From an uncultured Hyphomicrobiales bacterium (GTDB lineage: Bacteria; Pseudomonadota; Alphaproteobacteria; Rhizobiales; Xanthobacteraceae), in assembly GCA_903878085.1 (NCBI GenBank), contig CAIRGJ010000008.1, forward strand, positions 124,001 through 188,000: a DNA stretch of 64,000 bases, written 5' to 3'. Within the stretch, counting starts at the first letter, position 1, and each line of letters begins with the position of its first letter. Position numbers and translations under genes: made by a program. The notes below the pieces were generated by a model. That model was not told where the DNA came from. It worked only from the letters and a program-made list of their open reading frames with translations, and did not search any database. Below are positions 48,993-61,275 of this stretch, piece by piece.

Positions 48993-50309
48993 TCAACTCG
49001 GCGGGAACGCCAGATGCGGCAGCACCAGCACGATTTGCGGAAATTCGGTGATGATGAAGACGGCGACCAAGAGCAGCACAAAGAACGGAAACGCCGCGCG
49101 CGCCACCGTGAAGGTGTCGCGCCCGCTCATGTTCTGCAAGACGAACAGATTGAAACCGACCGGCGGCGTGATCTGCGCCATCTCGACGTGGATGACGAGA
49201 TAGACGCCGAACCAGATCAAGTCGAGACCCGCGGTTTTGATCATCGGCAGCACAATCACCATGGTCAGCACGATCATCGAGATGCCGTCGATCAGGCAGC
49301 CGAGCAGGATGTACATGATGGAGAGATAGAGCGCGAGCATGCCGGGCGTGAGGTCCTGACCCTTGACCCATTCGGCGAGCGCCGCCGGGATGCCGGTATA
49401 GGCCATCGCCGCGGTGGTGTAGGCGGCACCGGCCAGAATGAACATGATCATGCAGGTGAGCCGCGTCGCGCTCATCACGCTCTCGAAAAAGCTGGTGCGA
49501 TTGAGCGTGCCGCTCCACCACGCCAGCAGCAGCGCGCCGGAAACGCCCCAGGCGGCGCATTCGGTCGCGGTGGCGAAACCCAGCACCAGCGAAAAGAACA
49601 CGCCGAGGATCAGCAGCAGGCAGGGAATGAGTTTGGTCGACTCGGAAAGCTTCTTAGCGAACGGCATCGGCGGGTCGCGCGGCGGAATCTTGCTCGGATT
49701 GAGCAGCGACCAGATGATGATGTAGCCGGAGTACAGCCCCATCACCAGAACGCCCGGCAGGAAGCCGCCGAGAAACACCTGCAGCACCGAGACGTTGGCG
49801 GTGACGGCGTAGACCACCATCGGGATCGATGGCGGGATCAACAGCCCCAGCGTGCCCGAGCCGGCCAGCGAACCGAGGCTGATGTTCTTGTCGTAGCCGC
49901 GCTTGTCCAGCTCCGGCAACGCGATCTTGCCGATGGTGGCGCAGGTCGCCGCCGACGAGCCCGACACCGCCGCGAAAATGCCGCAGCCGATGACGTTCAC
50001 ATGGATCAGCCGTCCCGGCAGCCATTGCAGCCACGGCGACAGACCGCGGAACATCTCCTCGGACAACCGCGTGCGGAACAGGATTTCGCCCATCCAGATG
50101 AACAGCGGCAGCGCGGCCAGCGTCCACGACGCGCTGGCGCTCCACACCGTGGTCGCCAACACCGCGCCGACCGGCACGTTGGTCGTCAGCAGCATCGCGA
50201 TCAGGCCGATGAGGCCGAGCGCGACCGAGATCCAGACGCCGGTCGAAAGAATGACGACGAGAACGACGAGCAGAATGAGCGATAGGTTGACCAGGCCGAG
50301 GTCGTGCAT
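48993..50309 (-). CDS. dctM: TRAP transporter large permease
   Basis: A 438-residue protein with about 12 membrane segments. LPLFIWMGEILFRTRLSEEMF, IFAAVSGSSAATCATIGKIALPEL, GTLGLLIPPSIPMVVYAV and EMAQITPPVGFNLFVLQ are DctM/YiaN landmarks. It is the sodium-coupled transport subunit. The ATG overlaps the dctQ stop by one base. Confidence 0.93.
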   Translation of the reverse strand: MHDLGLVNLSLILLVVLVVILSTGVWISVALGLIGLIAMLLTTNVPVGAVLATTVWSASASWTLAALPLFIWMGEILFRTRLSEEMFRGLSPWLQWLPGRLIHVNVIGCGIFAAVSGSSAATCATIGKIALPELDKRGYDKNISLGSLAGSGTLGLLIPPSIPMVVYAVTANVSVLQVFLGGFLPGVLVMGLYSGYIIIWSLLNPSKIPPRDPPMPFAKKLSESTKLIPCLLLILGVFFSLVLGFATATECAAWGVSGALLLAWWSGTLNRTSFFESVMSATRLTCMIMFILAGAAYTTAAMAYTGIPAALAEWVKGQDLTPGMLALYLSIMYILLGCLIDGISMIVLTMVIVLPMIKTAGLDLIWFGVYLVIHVEMAQITPPVGFNLFVLQNMSGRDTFTVARAAFPFFVLLLVAVFIITEFPQIVLVLPHLAFPPS

Positions 50310-50854
50310 CAGCCGCCTCCGCCGGCAGCGATGCGTTCGACGAATTCATCGGGCGAAGTCGGCGGTTCCTTCTCGTAGGTCGGCTTGTTGCCCTTGAGCA
50401 CGTGGATCATCTCGTCGACCAGCGCGATCGCCAGAATGATCAAGCCGCCGCAGTAGCCGAGCTGCGGAATCCACAGCGGCACCGCCAGCACGCCCTGCGC
50501 CATGTCGTTGAAGCGCCAGGAATCGTAGGTCATCGACACCGCGTACCAGGTGAAATAGAGCGTGAAAGCCGTCGATATGCCGAGCGCGAAGATTTCCAGC
50601 AGCCAACGTTTGCGGCCGGTGGCTTTTTCGATCAGCACGCCGACGCGGATGATCTCGCCGCGCTTGAAGGTGTGGGCGAGGCCGAGAAACGCCATCGCCG
50701 CCATGCACCAGGAGGCGAAATCGTCGCCAGCGGGGATATTCAAACCAACTTGTCGGCCGACCGACATGAACATCATGATGCCGAAGATCGTCACCAGAAA
50801 CGCGCCGGCGGCGTAGCCCGCGAACAGATACAGCCGGTCGAGAAACACACGCAT
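50309..50854 (-). CDS. dctQ: TRAP transporter small permease
   Basis: A 181-residue protein with four membrane helices (about 6-28, 45-62, 87-108, 127-148). DDFASWCMAAMAFLGLAHTFKRGEIIRVGVL is the DctQ core. ATG 50854 (MRVFLDRLYLF) chosen; upstream extension is not family-like. It heads the dctQ-dctM-dctP operon. Confidence 0.88.
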   Translation of the reverse strand: MRVFLDRLYLFAGYAAGAFLVTIFGIMMFMSVGRQVGLNIPAGDDFASWCMAAMAFLGLAHTFKRGEIIRVGVLIEKATGRKRWLLEIFALGISTAFTLYFTWYAVSMTYDSWRFNDMAQGVLAVPLWIPQLGYCGGLIILAIALVDEMIHVLKGNKPTYEKEPPTSPDEFVERIAAGGGG

Positions 50855-50951
50855 CGATAAAAGCCCCTGGCCGCATGATGGCGGGATGCAGGGGCGGCGC
50901 GCAATAGCCTTTACTGCCGGACAGGCGGGACTTTCGGATAAGTGAACGCCG

Positions 50952-51089
50952 CTAGTGCGCCGGATCGACGCCTTTGGCGCGGAGCGTGGCGGCGTCGGGC
51001 TGTGTGGTCGCGGCACTCAACCCGGCAGCGAAACCGATCCAGGCCTGCACCTCCTGCGCGATCGGCCCGACGATAACGATGCGGGCACG
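50952..51089 (-). pseudogene. Possible gene remnant in the TRAP-hydantoinase gap
   Basis: Minus-strand reading [27 protein letters not shown]...LRAKGVDPAH-stop looks protein-like but opens after an in-frame TGA (51090-51092). No start codon or upstream domain is visible. It may be the tail of a decayed gene or chance. The rest of the 396-bp gap 50855-51250 shows nothing recognisable beyond being the divergent promoter region. Confidence 0.25.
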
Positions 51090-51250
51090 TCAGTCAGGCG
51101 CGTCGCAACGGCCCGACGCGTCACTGCGTTGCCATCCCTGTTGCCAGCTGTTGCTTCGCGCCGGCTTTGTTGTGTTGGGGCGACTTTAGCAGGCTTGTTT
51201 TAACCCCGACAGGGCGGCATCGTGCGGCCTTCGCGCATGGGGCTGGGTCG

Positions 51251-54868
<3,618 letters not shown>

Positions 54869-54919
54869 GCCGGCAGTGGACCGGGCGGCGCAAAAACGGC
54901 GCATGGTTCTGGCTGCGCG

Positions 54920-54933
54920 TTGATCTGAATCAA
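54920..54933. promoter_or_regulatory. Perfect FNR/FixK box upstream of ubiT
   Basis: TTGAT-CTGA-ATCAA, an exact match to the FNR/FixK consensus, 36 bp before the ubiT ATG and 52 bp after the hydantoinase stop. Very likely an activator site for low-oxygen expression of ubiTUV. Confidence 0.85.
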
Positions 54934-54968
54934 ATTCGGCCGTGAGGCGCGGGACTAGCTTCGCCGTC

Positions 54969-55505
54969 ATGTCGGCGTCCTCCCGCGCGCGTGCCACTCC
55001 CACGCCGTTACAATCATTATTGCAAAATGCGCCCAGCCTGCTGCTGGCGCCGGTGCCGCTGGCGGTATTGCAGCCTTTGTTCACCCGCATCGCCACCCAT
55101 GTGGCGCAATCGCGGCCCGAATTGTTTGCCCGTCTTGGGCCGCACGCCGGCAAACGCTTCCTGATCGATCCGATCGACCTGCCCTTCGTGCTGGTGCTGA
55201 CGCCCGACGCCACGCGGCCGAGCCTGACCGCGCATCGCCGCCACGAACGTCCGATCCACGACGCCGGCATCGCCGGCACCTTTTTCAATCTACTCGACAT
55301 GATCGACGGCTCGCTCGACGGCGACGCGTTGTTTTTTTCGCGCGACCTGCGGGTCAGCGGGGATACCGAAGCGGTGGTGGCGCTGCGCAATGCGCTCGAC
55401 GATTTCGAGGGCAGCGCGCTCGACAGCGTGGTCGGCAGCTTCGGGCTGCTGTCGGGGCCGGCGGCGCTGGCTCTGTCGGGGTTGCGCGCGGTGCGGGGGA
55501 AATAA
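54969..55505 (+). CDS. ubiT: UbiT-like SCP2-domain accessory protein
   Basis: A 178-residue protein with an SCP2 sterol-carrier-like fold: FVLVLTPDATRPSLTAHRRHERPIHDAGIAGTFFNLLDMIDGSLDGDALFFSRDLRVSGDTEAVVALRNALDD. UbiT binds lipid intermediates and is required for ubiquinone synthesis without oxygen. ATG 54969 used; an upstream in-frame start (54942) is possible. It is followed after 4 bp by ubiU. Confidence 0.88.
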   Translation: MSASSRARATPTPLQSLLQNAPSLLLAPVPLAVLQPLFTRIATHVAQSRPELFARLGPHAGKRFLIDPIDLPFVLVLTPDATRPSLTAHRRHERPIHDAGIAGTFFNLLDMIDGSLDGDALFFSRDLRVSGDTEAVVALRNALDDFEGSALDSVVGSFGLLSGPAALALSGLRAVRGK

Positions 55506-55509
55506 TGCG

Positions 55510-56526
55510 ATGAGCGAAGCGCAAGGTTACCAGAAGCCGGAACTGGTCTGCCCGGCTGGAACGCCGGCCGCGTTGCGCGCGGCCGTCGATGCCGGGGCCG
55601 ACGCGGTCTATTGCGGTCTGCAGAACGCGACCAATGCGCGCAATTTTCCCGGGCTTAACTTCACGCCGGCCGAGCTCGACCAATCGCTCGCCTATGCGCA
55701 TGCCCGCAACGCCAAGGTGCTGCTTGCGGTCAACACCTTTCCGCCGGCCGGCAAGTTCGAGATGTGGGGCGAGGCGATCGATCGAGCCGCCAAACTCGGC
55801 GTCGATGCCGTCATCGTCGCCGACATGGGCGTAGCCGATTACGCGGCGCGCACGCATCCAAACCTGCGGCTGCATCTGTCGGTGCAGGCCGGCGCTTCGT
55901 CCCCCGAGGCGATCCGGTACTATTGCGAGGAATTCGGCATCAAACGCGTGGTGCTGCCGCGCATGTTGACGGTCGCGGAAATCGCCGAGTTGCATCGCCA
56001 GATTCCGTGCGAAATCGAGGCCTTCGTGTTCGGCAATATCGGGATGATGGCGGAAGGGCGTTGCAGCCTGACCAATTACGTGACCGGCCTGTCGACCAAT
56101 ATGGACGGCATCTGTTCGCCGGCGGCGGATGTGCATTACGAAGAGGATGCCGAACGCAACCTGACCACGCGGCTCGGCGAATACGTGATCGACCGCTTCG
56201 CCTGCGGCGAGAGCGCCGGTTACACGACCATCTGCAAGGGCCGCTATCTGTGCGGGGCGCAGACCGGCGGCTATTACGCCTTCGAAGAGCCGGTCAGTCT
56301 CAATTTGTCGGCACTGCTGCCCGACCTGATGCGCGCCGGGGTTACTGCGCTCAAGATCGAAGGTCGTCAGCGCAGCCGCGCCTACGTCAAGAGCGTGGTG
56401 TCGGCCTTCCGCAAGGCGGTAGACGACATCATGGCGGGCCGCGATGCGGCTTTTGCCAGTCTGCTGGCACTCACCGAAGGCCGCCGCGAGACCGAAGGCG
56501 CCTTCCCCAGCAAGCGTTGGAGATAG
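55510..56526 (+). CDS. ubiU: Oxygen-independent ubiquinone hydroxylation protein UbiU
   Basis: A 338-residue U32-peptidase-family protein. ELVCPAGTPAALRAAVDAGADAVYCGL is the family N-terminus. Cysteines at about 185, 202, 242 and 248 (GRCSLTNY, GICSP, TTICKGRYLCG) are candidates for the 4Fe-4S ligands. With UbiV it hydroxylates the ring using prephenate rather than O2 as oxygen donor. ubiV starts 2 bp after its stop. Confidence 0.93.
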   Translation: MSEAQGYQKPELVCPAGTPAALRAAVDAGADAVYCGLQNATNARNFPGLNFTPAELDQSLAYAHARNAKVLLAVNTFPPAGKFEMWGEAIDRAAKLGVDAVIVADMGVADYAARTHPNLRLHLSVQAGASSPEAIRYYCEEFGIKRVVLPRMLTVAEIAELHRQIPCEIEAFVFGNIGMMAEGRCSLTNYVTGLSTNMDGICSPAADVHYEEDAERNLTTRLGEYVIDRFACGESAGYTTICKGRYLCGAQTGGYYAFEEPVSLNLSALLPDLMRAGVTALKIEGRQRSRAYVKSVVSAFRKAVDDIMAGRDAAFASLLALTEGRRETEGAFPSKRWR

Positions 56527-56528
56527 CG

Positions 56529-57449
56529 GTGCAAAGCCAGACAAGCGAGATCACGCTGGGACCGGTTCTATTCAACTGGAACCCGGAGAATTGGCGCGAT
56601 TTCTATTTCCGCATCGCCGACGAAGCGCCGGTTGAAACCGTCTATCTCGGCGAGGTCATCTGCTTCAAGCGCGCGCCTTTGTTCGAGCCGCAATTCGAGG
56701 CGGTGGCGTCGCGGCTGAAGGCCGCCGGCAAGACCGTGGTGTTCTCCACGCTGGCCGAGGTGATGTCCAAGCACGAACGGCGGCTGGTGGAGAGCATCTG
56801 CGCCGAGCCGACGGCCCTGGTGGAGGCGAACGACGGCTCGGCCTTATTGCAATTGCGCGGGCGGCCGCACCATGCGGGCCCCTATATAAACGTCTACAAT
56901 GAGCGGACGCTGGCCGTGCTGGCGCGCGGCGGCACCTGCAATATCTGCCTGCCGCCGGAAATGCCGGCTGCCGCTATCGGCGCGCTCTGCCCGGAAGCGG
57001 CCAAGCTCGGCGTCACGCTCGAAGTTCAGGTGTTCGGCCGGCTGCCGCTGGCCCTGTCGGCACGCTGCTATCATGCGCGCGCCCATGGCCGCACCAAGGA
57101 TAGCTGCCAGTTCATCTGCGAGAACGATCCCGACGGCATGCCGCTGCGCACGCTCGAAGACAAACCGTTCCTGACGGTGAACGGCGTCCAGACCATGTCG
57201 CACGACTACCTCAATCTGATCGGCGAACTGGCGGATTTGCAGGCGATGGGCGTCAGCCGTTTTCGGCTATCGCCGCATAGCTGCGACATGGTGGAAGTGG
57301 CTACGATCTTCCGCGCCGTCCTCGACCGGGGCATCGACACAGCGGAGGCGGCGGCGCGGCTCGACGCCCTCAAGGTCGGCGCACCGTTTTCCAATGGCTT
57401 CTATTACGGCAAGGCTGGCCATAGCTGGGACCGGCCGAGACCTCATTGA
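56529..57449 (+). CDS. ubiV: Oxygen-independent ubiquinone hydroxylation protein UbiV
   Basis: A 306-residue U32-family partner of UbiU. Cys45 (GEVICFKRAP) and Cys180, Cys193 and Cys197 (SARCYHARAHGRTKDSCQFIC) fit the UbiV iron-sulfur pattern. GTG start at 56529, with GGAG 6 bases upstream, inside the ubiU end. It completes the ubiTUV operon downstream of the FNR box. The longer frame upstream is out of phase with ubiU and not used. Confidence 0.92.
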   Translation: MQSQTSEITLGPVLFNWNPENWRDFYFRIADEAPVETVYLGEVICFKRAPLFEPQFEAVASRLKAAGKTVVFSTLAEVMSKHERRLVESICAEPTALVEANDGSALLQLRGRPHHAGPYINVYNERTLAVLARGGTCNICLPPEMPAAAIGALCPEAAKLGVTLEVQVFGRLPLALSARCYHARAHGRTKDSCQFICENDPDGMPLRTLEDKPFLTVNGVQTMSHDYLNLIGELADLQAMGVSRFRLSPHSCDMVEVATIFRAVLDRGIDTAEAAARLDALKVGAPFSNGFYYGKAGHSWDRPRPH

Positions 57450-57539
57450 CAGCGAAAGGTTCGGCCGCCGATATCCGATTGTTAAGCATGCAATCGGCCA
57501 CCCCTTGATTTTGTGGCCGGCGATGCGAGCTTAATGGGT

Positions 57540-57908
57540 ATGACCATGAAAATAGCCGTCACCACGCTTGTCTTGCTCACCCTCGCCGCGCCGGCGCTCG
57601 CCGCCGACTATCCGGTGGCCGGCAAATGGGGTCAGACGTCGACCTCTGAAAAAGGCCCGGTCGATTGCGGCAAGCTGCGCGTCATTGCCTTCAACGGCGA
57701 CACGCGCACCGACAGCAATGGCGGCGTGCCGGCCTACCGCAACAAGTCGGCGTCGGCGGACGGGTCGAGCTTTCGCATCGTGGACGAATTCACCACCGGC
57801 CAAATTCGAAACGGCAGCATGAAGTATACGCTGCGCCAGGTCGATGCCGACCATATCGAGATGAACATGCAGCCGGGCGGCCTGCTCAAGCTGCAACGCT
57901 GCAAATAA
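57540..57908 (+). CDS. Small secreted hypothetical protein
   Basis: About 122 residues. Signal peptide (MKIAVTTLVLLTLAAPALA) then a mature part DYPVAGKWGQTSTSEKGPVDCGKLRVIAFNGDTRTDSNGG...MNMQPGGLLKLQRCK, with a Cys near the start and one at the very end that could form a disulfide. Three ATGs (57534, 57540, 57546) are in frame; 57540 is a compromise. No family recognised. Convergent with the DUF6101 gene, 3 bp apart. Confidence 0.7.
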   Translation: MTMKIAVTTLVLLTLAAPALAADYPVAGKWGQTSTSEKGPVDCGKLRVIAFNGDTRTDSNGGVPAYRNKSASADGSSFRIVDEFTTGQIRNGSMKYTLRQVDADHIEMNMQPGGLLKLQRCK

Positions 57909-57911
57909 CGA

Positions 57912-58538
57912 TTAGTTTCTCGCGATAATCTCGGTCTCGCCGCGATGCACCGGCGTCGCCGGTGTGAGCTTGCCGGCGCGGCGGCGCAGCGGCATGGTCG
58001 GGCGGCGGCATTTGATGGCGTTGTGGCGGCGGCGGCGCGCGCGAACGCGGGCGATCAGCACCCCACCCATGCGCGCGAAGGGCTCGCGCAATTTGCCGTC
58101 GTCTTCAACCAACAGCGGCACGCCCAGCACACGGCTCCATGAGCGCCACTCGGCAAAGGCTTCGTCGACCTCGGCCGAGACGAACAGCGGCAGCGCCAGC
58201 GACGGATCTTTGTGTTCGAGAACAACGCTGGCGGTGGGTGCTACGCCGTCGGCGCCATCCGTCAGCCTGATGGCGACGCCGATGAAGGCGGTGACCGGCA
58301 TGTTGAGCGCCATGCGCATGCCGGCGAGCGAACGCCGCACCACCACGCGCTCACGATGTAGTTCCACATGCCGCACCCGCTCGTCGGCCGCGGCGTCTTT
58401 CGCCGCAAAACGCACGGGCAGGCAGAACGGGTCGAGTCGCGATACGCGACCCGACCCGGCGGGGATTCCGCCACTACGCATTTGACGCCTCAAACTCTCC
58501 CACGCCGAACTTATTCGTCCGGTCGTTGCGGAGATCAT
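57912..58538 (-). CDS. DUF6101 family protein
   Basis: A 208-residue protein matching the Rhizobiales DUF6101 pattern: RLDPFCLPVRF, RVRHVELHRERVVVRRSLAGMRMALNMPVTAF, LEHKDPSLALPLFVSAE, LLVEDDGKLREPFARMGGV, Arg-rich segment, and HRGETEIIARN at the end. Probably soluble; role unknown. ATG 58538 used; an alternative at 58481 (MRSGGIP) fits some relatives. Confidence 0.78.
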   Translation of the reverse strand: MISATTGRISSAWESLRRQMRSGGIPAGSGRVSRLDPFCLPVRFAAKDAAADERVRHVELHRERVVVRRSLAGMRMALNMPVTAFIGVAIRLTDGADGVAPTASVVLEHKDPSLALPLFVSAEVDEAFAEWRSWSRVLGVPLLVEDDGKLREPFARMGGVLIARVRARRRRHNAIKCRRPTMPLRRRAGKLTPATPVHRGETEIIARN

Positions 58539-58767
58539 GACTCACGGCGGTCGGAAATCGCTTAAGGTACGGGGTTAACTGGACGTAACGCCGCCCGCTT
58601 CGCGCCGCATGATTGACGGCGCGTTGCCAACCATGATTGACGAGGTGTTGATTTTAGCGCGCAAAATGTCCGGACCGGCGGTTGCGCCGCAGGCGGCGAA
58701 GCGCCACTTTAGCTGCGAATTCAACCCAACCCCGATCCCGTTTTCGGATCATGCCTTGAAAGTTCAC

Positions 58768-60129
58768 ATGCTCGCACCCACCGCATCCTTGTTCGACCAG
58801 AGCGCCCTTACCGATCGCGCCGAACGGCTGGTAAAGGCCGCGCGCGCCGCCGGCGCCGATGCCGCCGACGCCGTGGCGGTGCGCTCGCTGTCGCTCGGCA
58901 TCGAGGTGCGCGACGGCGCGGTCGACGAATCCGAGAGTTCGGAAAGCGACGACCTCGGTCTGCGCGTGCTGGTCGGCCGCCGCCAGGCGGTGGTCTCGAC
59001 CAACGACCTCACGGGCGACGTTGCCGCCTTGGCCGAACGCGCGGTGGCGATGGCGCGCGTCGCGCCCGACGACAAATATGCCGGGCTAGCCGACGCAGCG
59101 CTGCTGGCGCATAAGTTCCCCGATCTCGAATTGCTCGATCCGAATCTGCCGACGGTTAAACAACTCGAAACCATGGCGCGCGCAGCCGAGCAGGCCGGGC
59201 TTTCGGTCAAGGGCGTCACCAAGTCGGGCGGCGCGTCGGCCTCGGCCGGCATCGGCGGCATGGTGCTGGTGACGAGCCATGGCTTCCACGGCGCCTATCT
59301 CGGCTCGCACCACGGCGTCTCGATGACCGCGATTGCCGGCGACGGCACCGGCATGGAACGCGACTACGATTATTCCTCGGCGCTGCATGCGTCCGACCTG
59401 GAAAGCCCGGAGAAAATCGGCCGCAGCGCTGGCGAGCGTGCGGTCGAGCGCATCAATCCGCGCAAGGTCACCACCCGCAAAGTGCCAGTGGTGTTCGATC
59501 CGCGCGTCGCCGGGTCGCTGGTGTCGCATCTGGCCAGCGCCGCCAATGGCGCCTCGGTCGCGCGCAAGACCAGTTTCCTCAAAGACAAGATGGGCGCGCA
59601 ATTATTTGCCAGCGGCATCCGCATCATCGACGATCCGCTGCGCAAGCGCGGCCTGCGCTCGCGTCCGTTCGACGGCGAAGGCGTCGCCGGCAAGGCGCTG
59701 GCTTTGGTCGAGGACGGCCGGTTGAACTCTTGGATTCTCGACTGCGCAACCGCGCGCGAGCTGGGTCTGGTGACCACCGGTCATGCCCAGCGCGGCGTAT
59801 CGTCCAGTCCTTCGCCCGGCGCGTCCAATCTGCATCTCGAAGCGGGCAGCGTGAGCCCCGATGAATTGATCGCCGATATTGCCGACGGTTTCTACGTCAC
59901 CGATTTGATCGGCTCGGGCGTCAACGGCGTGACCGGCGACTACAGCCGCGGCGCCTCTGGATTCTGGATCGAAAACGGCAAGCGGACTTATGCGGTCAGC
60001 GAGGTCACCATCGCCGGCCATCTGTTCGACATTTTCCGCACCCTGACGCCGGCCAGCGATCTCACCTTCAAATACGGCACCAACGCGCCGACCGTGCGCC
60101 TAGAGGGCCTGACCGTTGCCGGGCAGTAA
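58768..60129 (+). CDS. pmbA: TldE/PmbA metalloprotease-family protein
   Basis: A 453-residue protein: RSLSLGIEVRDGAVDESESSESDDLGLRVLVGRRQAVVSTND, SHGFHGAYLGSHHGVSM, VVFDPRVAGSLVSHLASAANG, LDCATARELGLVTTGHAQRG. TldD/TldE act together on peptide antibiotics and antitoxins. TldE itself lacks the HExxxH zinc site, as here. ATG 58768 (MLAPTASLFDQSAL) preferred over distant upstream starts at 58609. It overlaps the next gene by 14 bases. Confidence 0.9.
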   Translation: MLAPTASLFDQSALTDRAERLVKAARAAGADAADAVAVRSLSLGIEVRDGAVDESESSESDDLGLRVLVGRRQAVVSTNDLTGDVAALAERAVAMARVAPDDKYAGLADAALLAHKFPDLELLDPNLPTVKQLETMARAAEQAGLSVKGVTKSGGASASAGIGGMVLVTSHGFHGAYLGSHHGVSMTAIAGDGTGMERDYDYSSALHASDLESPEKIGRSAGERAVERINPRKVTTRKVPVVFDPRVAGSLVSHLASAANGASVARKTSFLKDKMGAQLFASGIRIIDDPLRKRGLRSRPFDGEGVAGKALALVEDGRLNSWILDCATARELGLVTTGHAQRGVSSSPSPGASNLHLEAGSVSPDELIADIADGFYVTDLIGSGVNGVTGDYSRGASGFWIENGKRTYAVSEVTIAGHLFDIFRTLTPASDLTFKYGTNAPTVRLEGLTVAGQ

Positions 60130-60910
60130 CCTTCGCGACGGCTTGGAAGCCATCATGCGCGAGGCCGGCGAACTGGCGCGCGTCACATCCCGCGGCGACT
60201 TCAAGCGCTGGACCAAGGGGCACGACAATTCGCCGGTGAGCGATGCCGATATCGCAGTCAACGATCTCTTGAAGCATCGGCTCGCCGCGCTGGCGCCCGA
60301 GGCCGGCTGGCTGTCGGAGGAAACCGAGGACAGCCTGCCGGGCCGTGCGATGACGACCGCCTGGATCGTCGATCCGATCGACGGCACCCGCGCCTTCATT
60401 TCCGGACGCCCCGACTGGACGATTTCGGTGGCGCTGGTCGAGCACGACCGCCCGGTGCTGGCGGCACTTTACGCGCCGGTGACCGACGAGATGTTCTTAG
60501 GGCTGCGCGGCCGGGGCGCCACGCTCAACGGCTTAGCCATCATGGCCGACCGCGGCGGTACGCTGGCACAGGCCAAACTGGCCGGGCCGAAGCGCTATCT
60601 CGACCGCCTGGAACACTTATCCCCGAATATTTTGCCCCAACCGAAAGTGCATTCGCTGGCGTTACGGCTGACCCGCGTCGCGCATGGCGGGCTCGATGCC
60701 GCCATCGCCTCGCCCGGCAGCCATGACTGGGACCTTGCGGCGGCAGACTTGCTGGTCCATGAAGCCGGCGGTGTGATGACCGATTTCAGCGGCCAGCCGC
60801 TGCGTTATAACCAGCCGCATGTGAAACATGGCGCGCTGATTGCAGCCGGCGCCCCGCGTCATGCTACGCTCATCGATCTGGTGCGCGACCGCCAGGCCGA
60901 GTTCGCATAA
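60116..60910 (+). CDS. Inositol monophosphatase/CysQ-like phosphatase
   Basis: A 264-residue metal-dependent phosphatase: NSPVSDADIAVND, WLSEETED (metal Glu), WIVDPIDGTRAFISG (metal Asp and lithium-sensitive motif) and HDWDLAAADLLVHEAGG. Probably a 3'(2'),5'-bisphosphate nucleotidase or related IMPase. TTG start at 60116 (MPGSN) overlaps pmbA; ATG 60155 is the alternative. Tightly placed before DUF4170. Confidence 0.85.
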   Translation: MPGSNLRDGLEAIMREAGELARVTSRGDFKRWTKGHDNSPVSDADIAVNDLLKHRLAALAPEAGWLSEETEDSLPGRAMTTAWIVDPIDGTRAFISGRPDWTISVALVEHDRPVLAALYAPVTDEMFLGLRGRGATLNGLAIMADRGGTLAQAKLAGPKRYLDRLEHLSPNILPQPKVHSLALRLTRVAHGGLDAAIASPGSHDWDLAAADLLVHEAGGVMTDFSGQPLRYNQPHVKHGALIAAGAPRHATLIDLVRDRQAEFA

Positions 60911-60976
60911 ACTTAAGGTTTCTGCCGCTCTGCCCTCGTTTTAGTCCACCGCCGGGCTTTTTCGAAGGAACTTACC

Positions 60977-61219
60977 GTGTCTGACCATATGCCAAAGCAA
61001 CTGCTCCACCTCGTGCTCGGCGGCGAACTGACCGAACTGCACGGCACCGAGTTCAAGGACGTCGACAAGGTCGAAATGGTCGGCATCTACCCGAACTATG
61101 CCAGCGCCTACGCCGCCTGGAAGGCCAAGGCGCAGCACACCGTCGATAACGCCCATATGCGCTATTTCATCGTCCACCTGCACCGCCTGCTCGATCCCGA
61201 CAGCGGCGCCAAAGACTGA
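60977..61219 (+). CDS. DUF4170 domain protein
   Basis: An 80-residue protein: LLHLVLGGELTELHGTEFKDVDKVEMVGIYPNYASAYAAWKAKAQHTVDNAHMRYFIVHLHRLLDP. It matches the alphaproteobacterial DUF4170 family found before the waaA acyltransferase genes. GTG 60977 has GAAGGAA 8 bases upstream. Role unknown; position suggests a link to LPS assembly. Confidence 0.85.
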   Translation: MSDHMPKQLLHLVLGGELTELHGTEFKDVDKVEMVGIYPNYASAYAAWKAKAQHTVDNAHMRYFIVHLHRLLDPDSGAKD

Positions 61220-61275
61220 TCCGACATTGGTTCGCGCCTCGAGTGCCGCACGGCGGACAAAGGCCGGACAGGATC

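Noticed and set aside
58734-58753. Second full copy of the 49-bp palindrome
   Set aside because: Only one arm and part of the interior (GATCCCGTTTTCGGATCATG) are present; it is a degenerate fragment at most.
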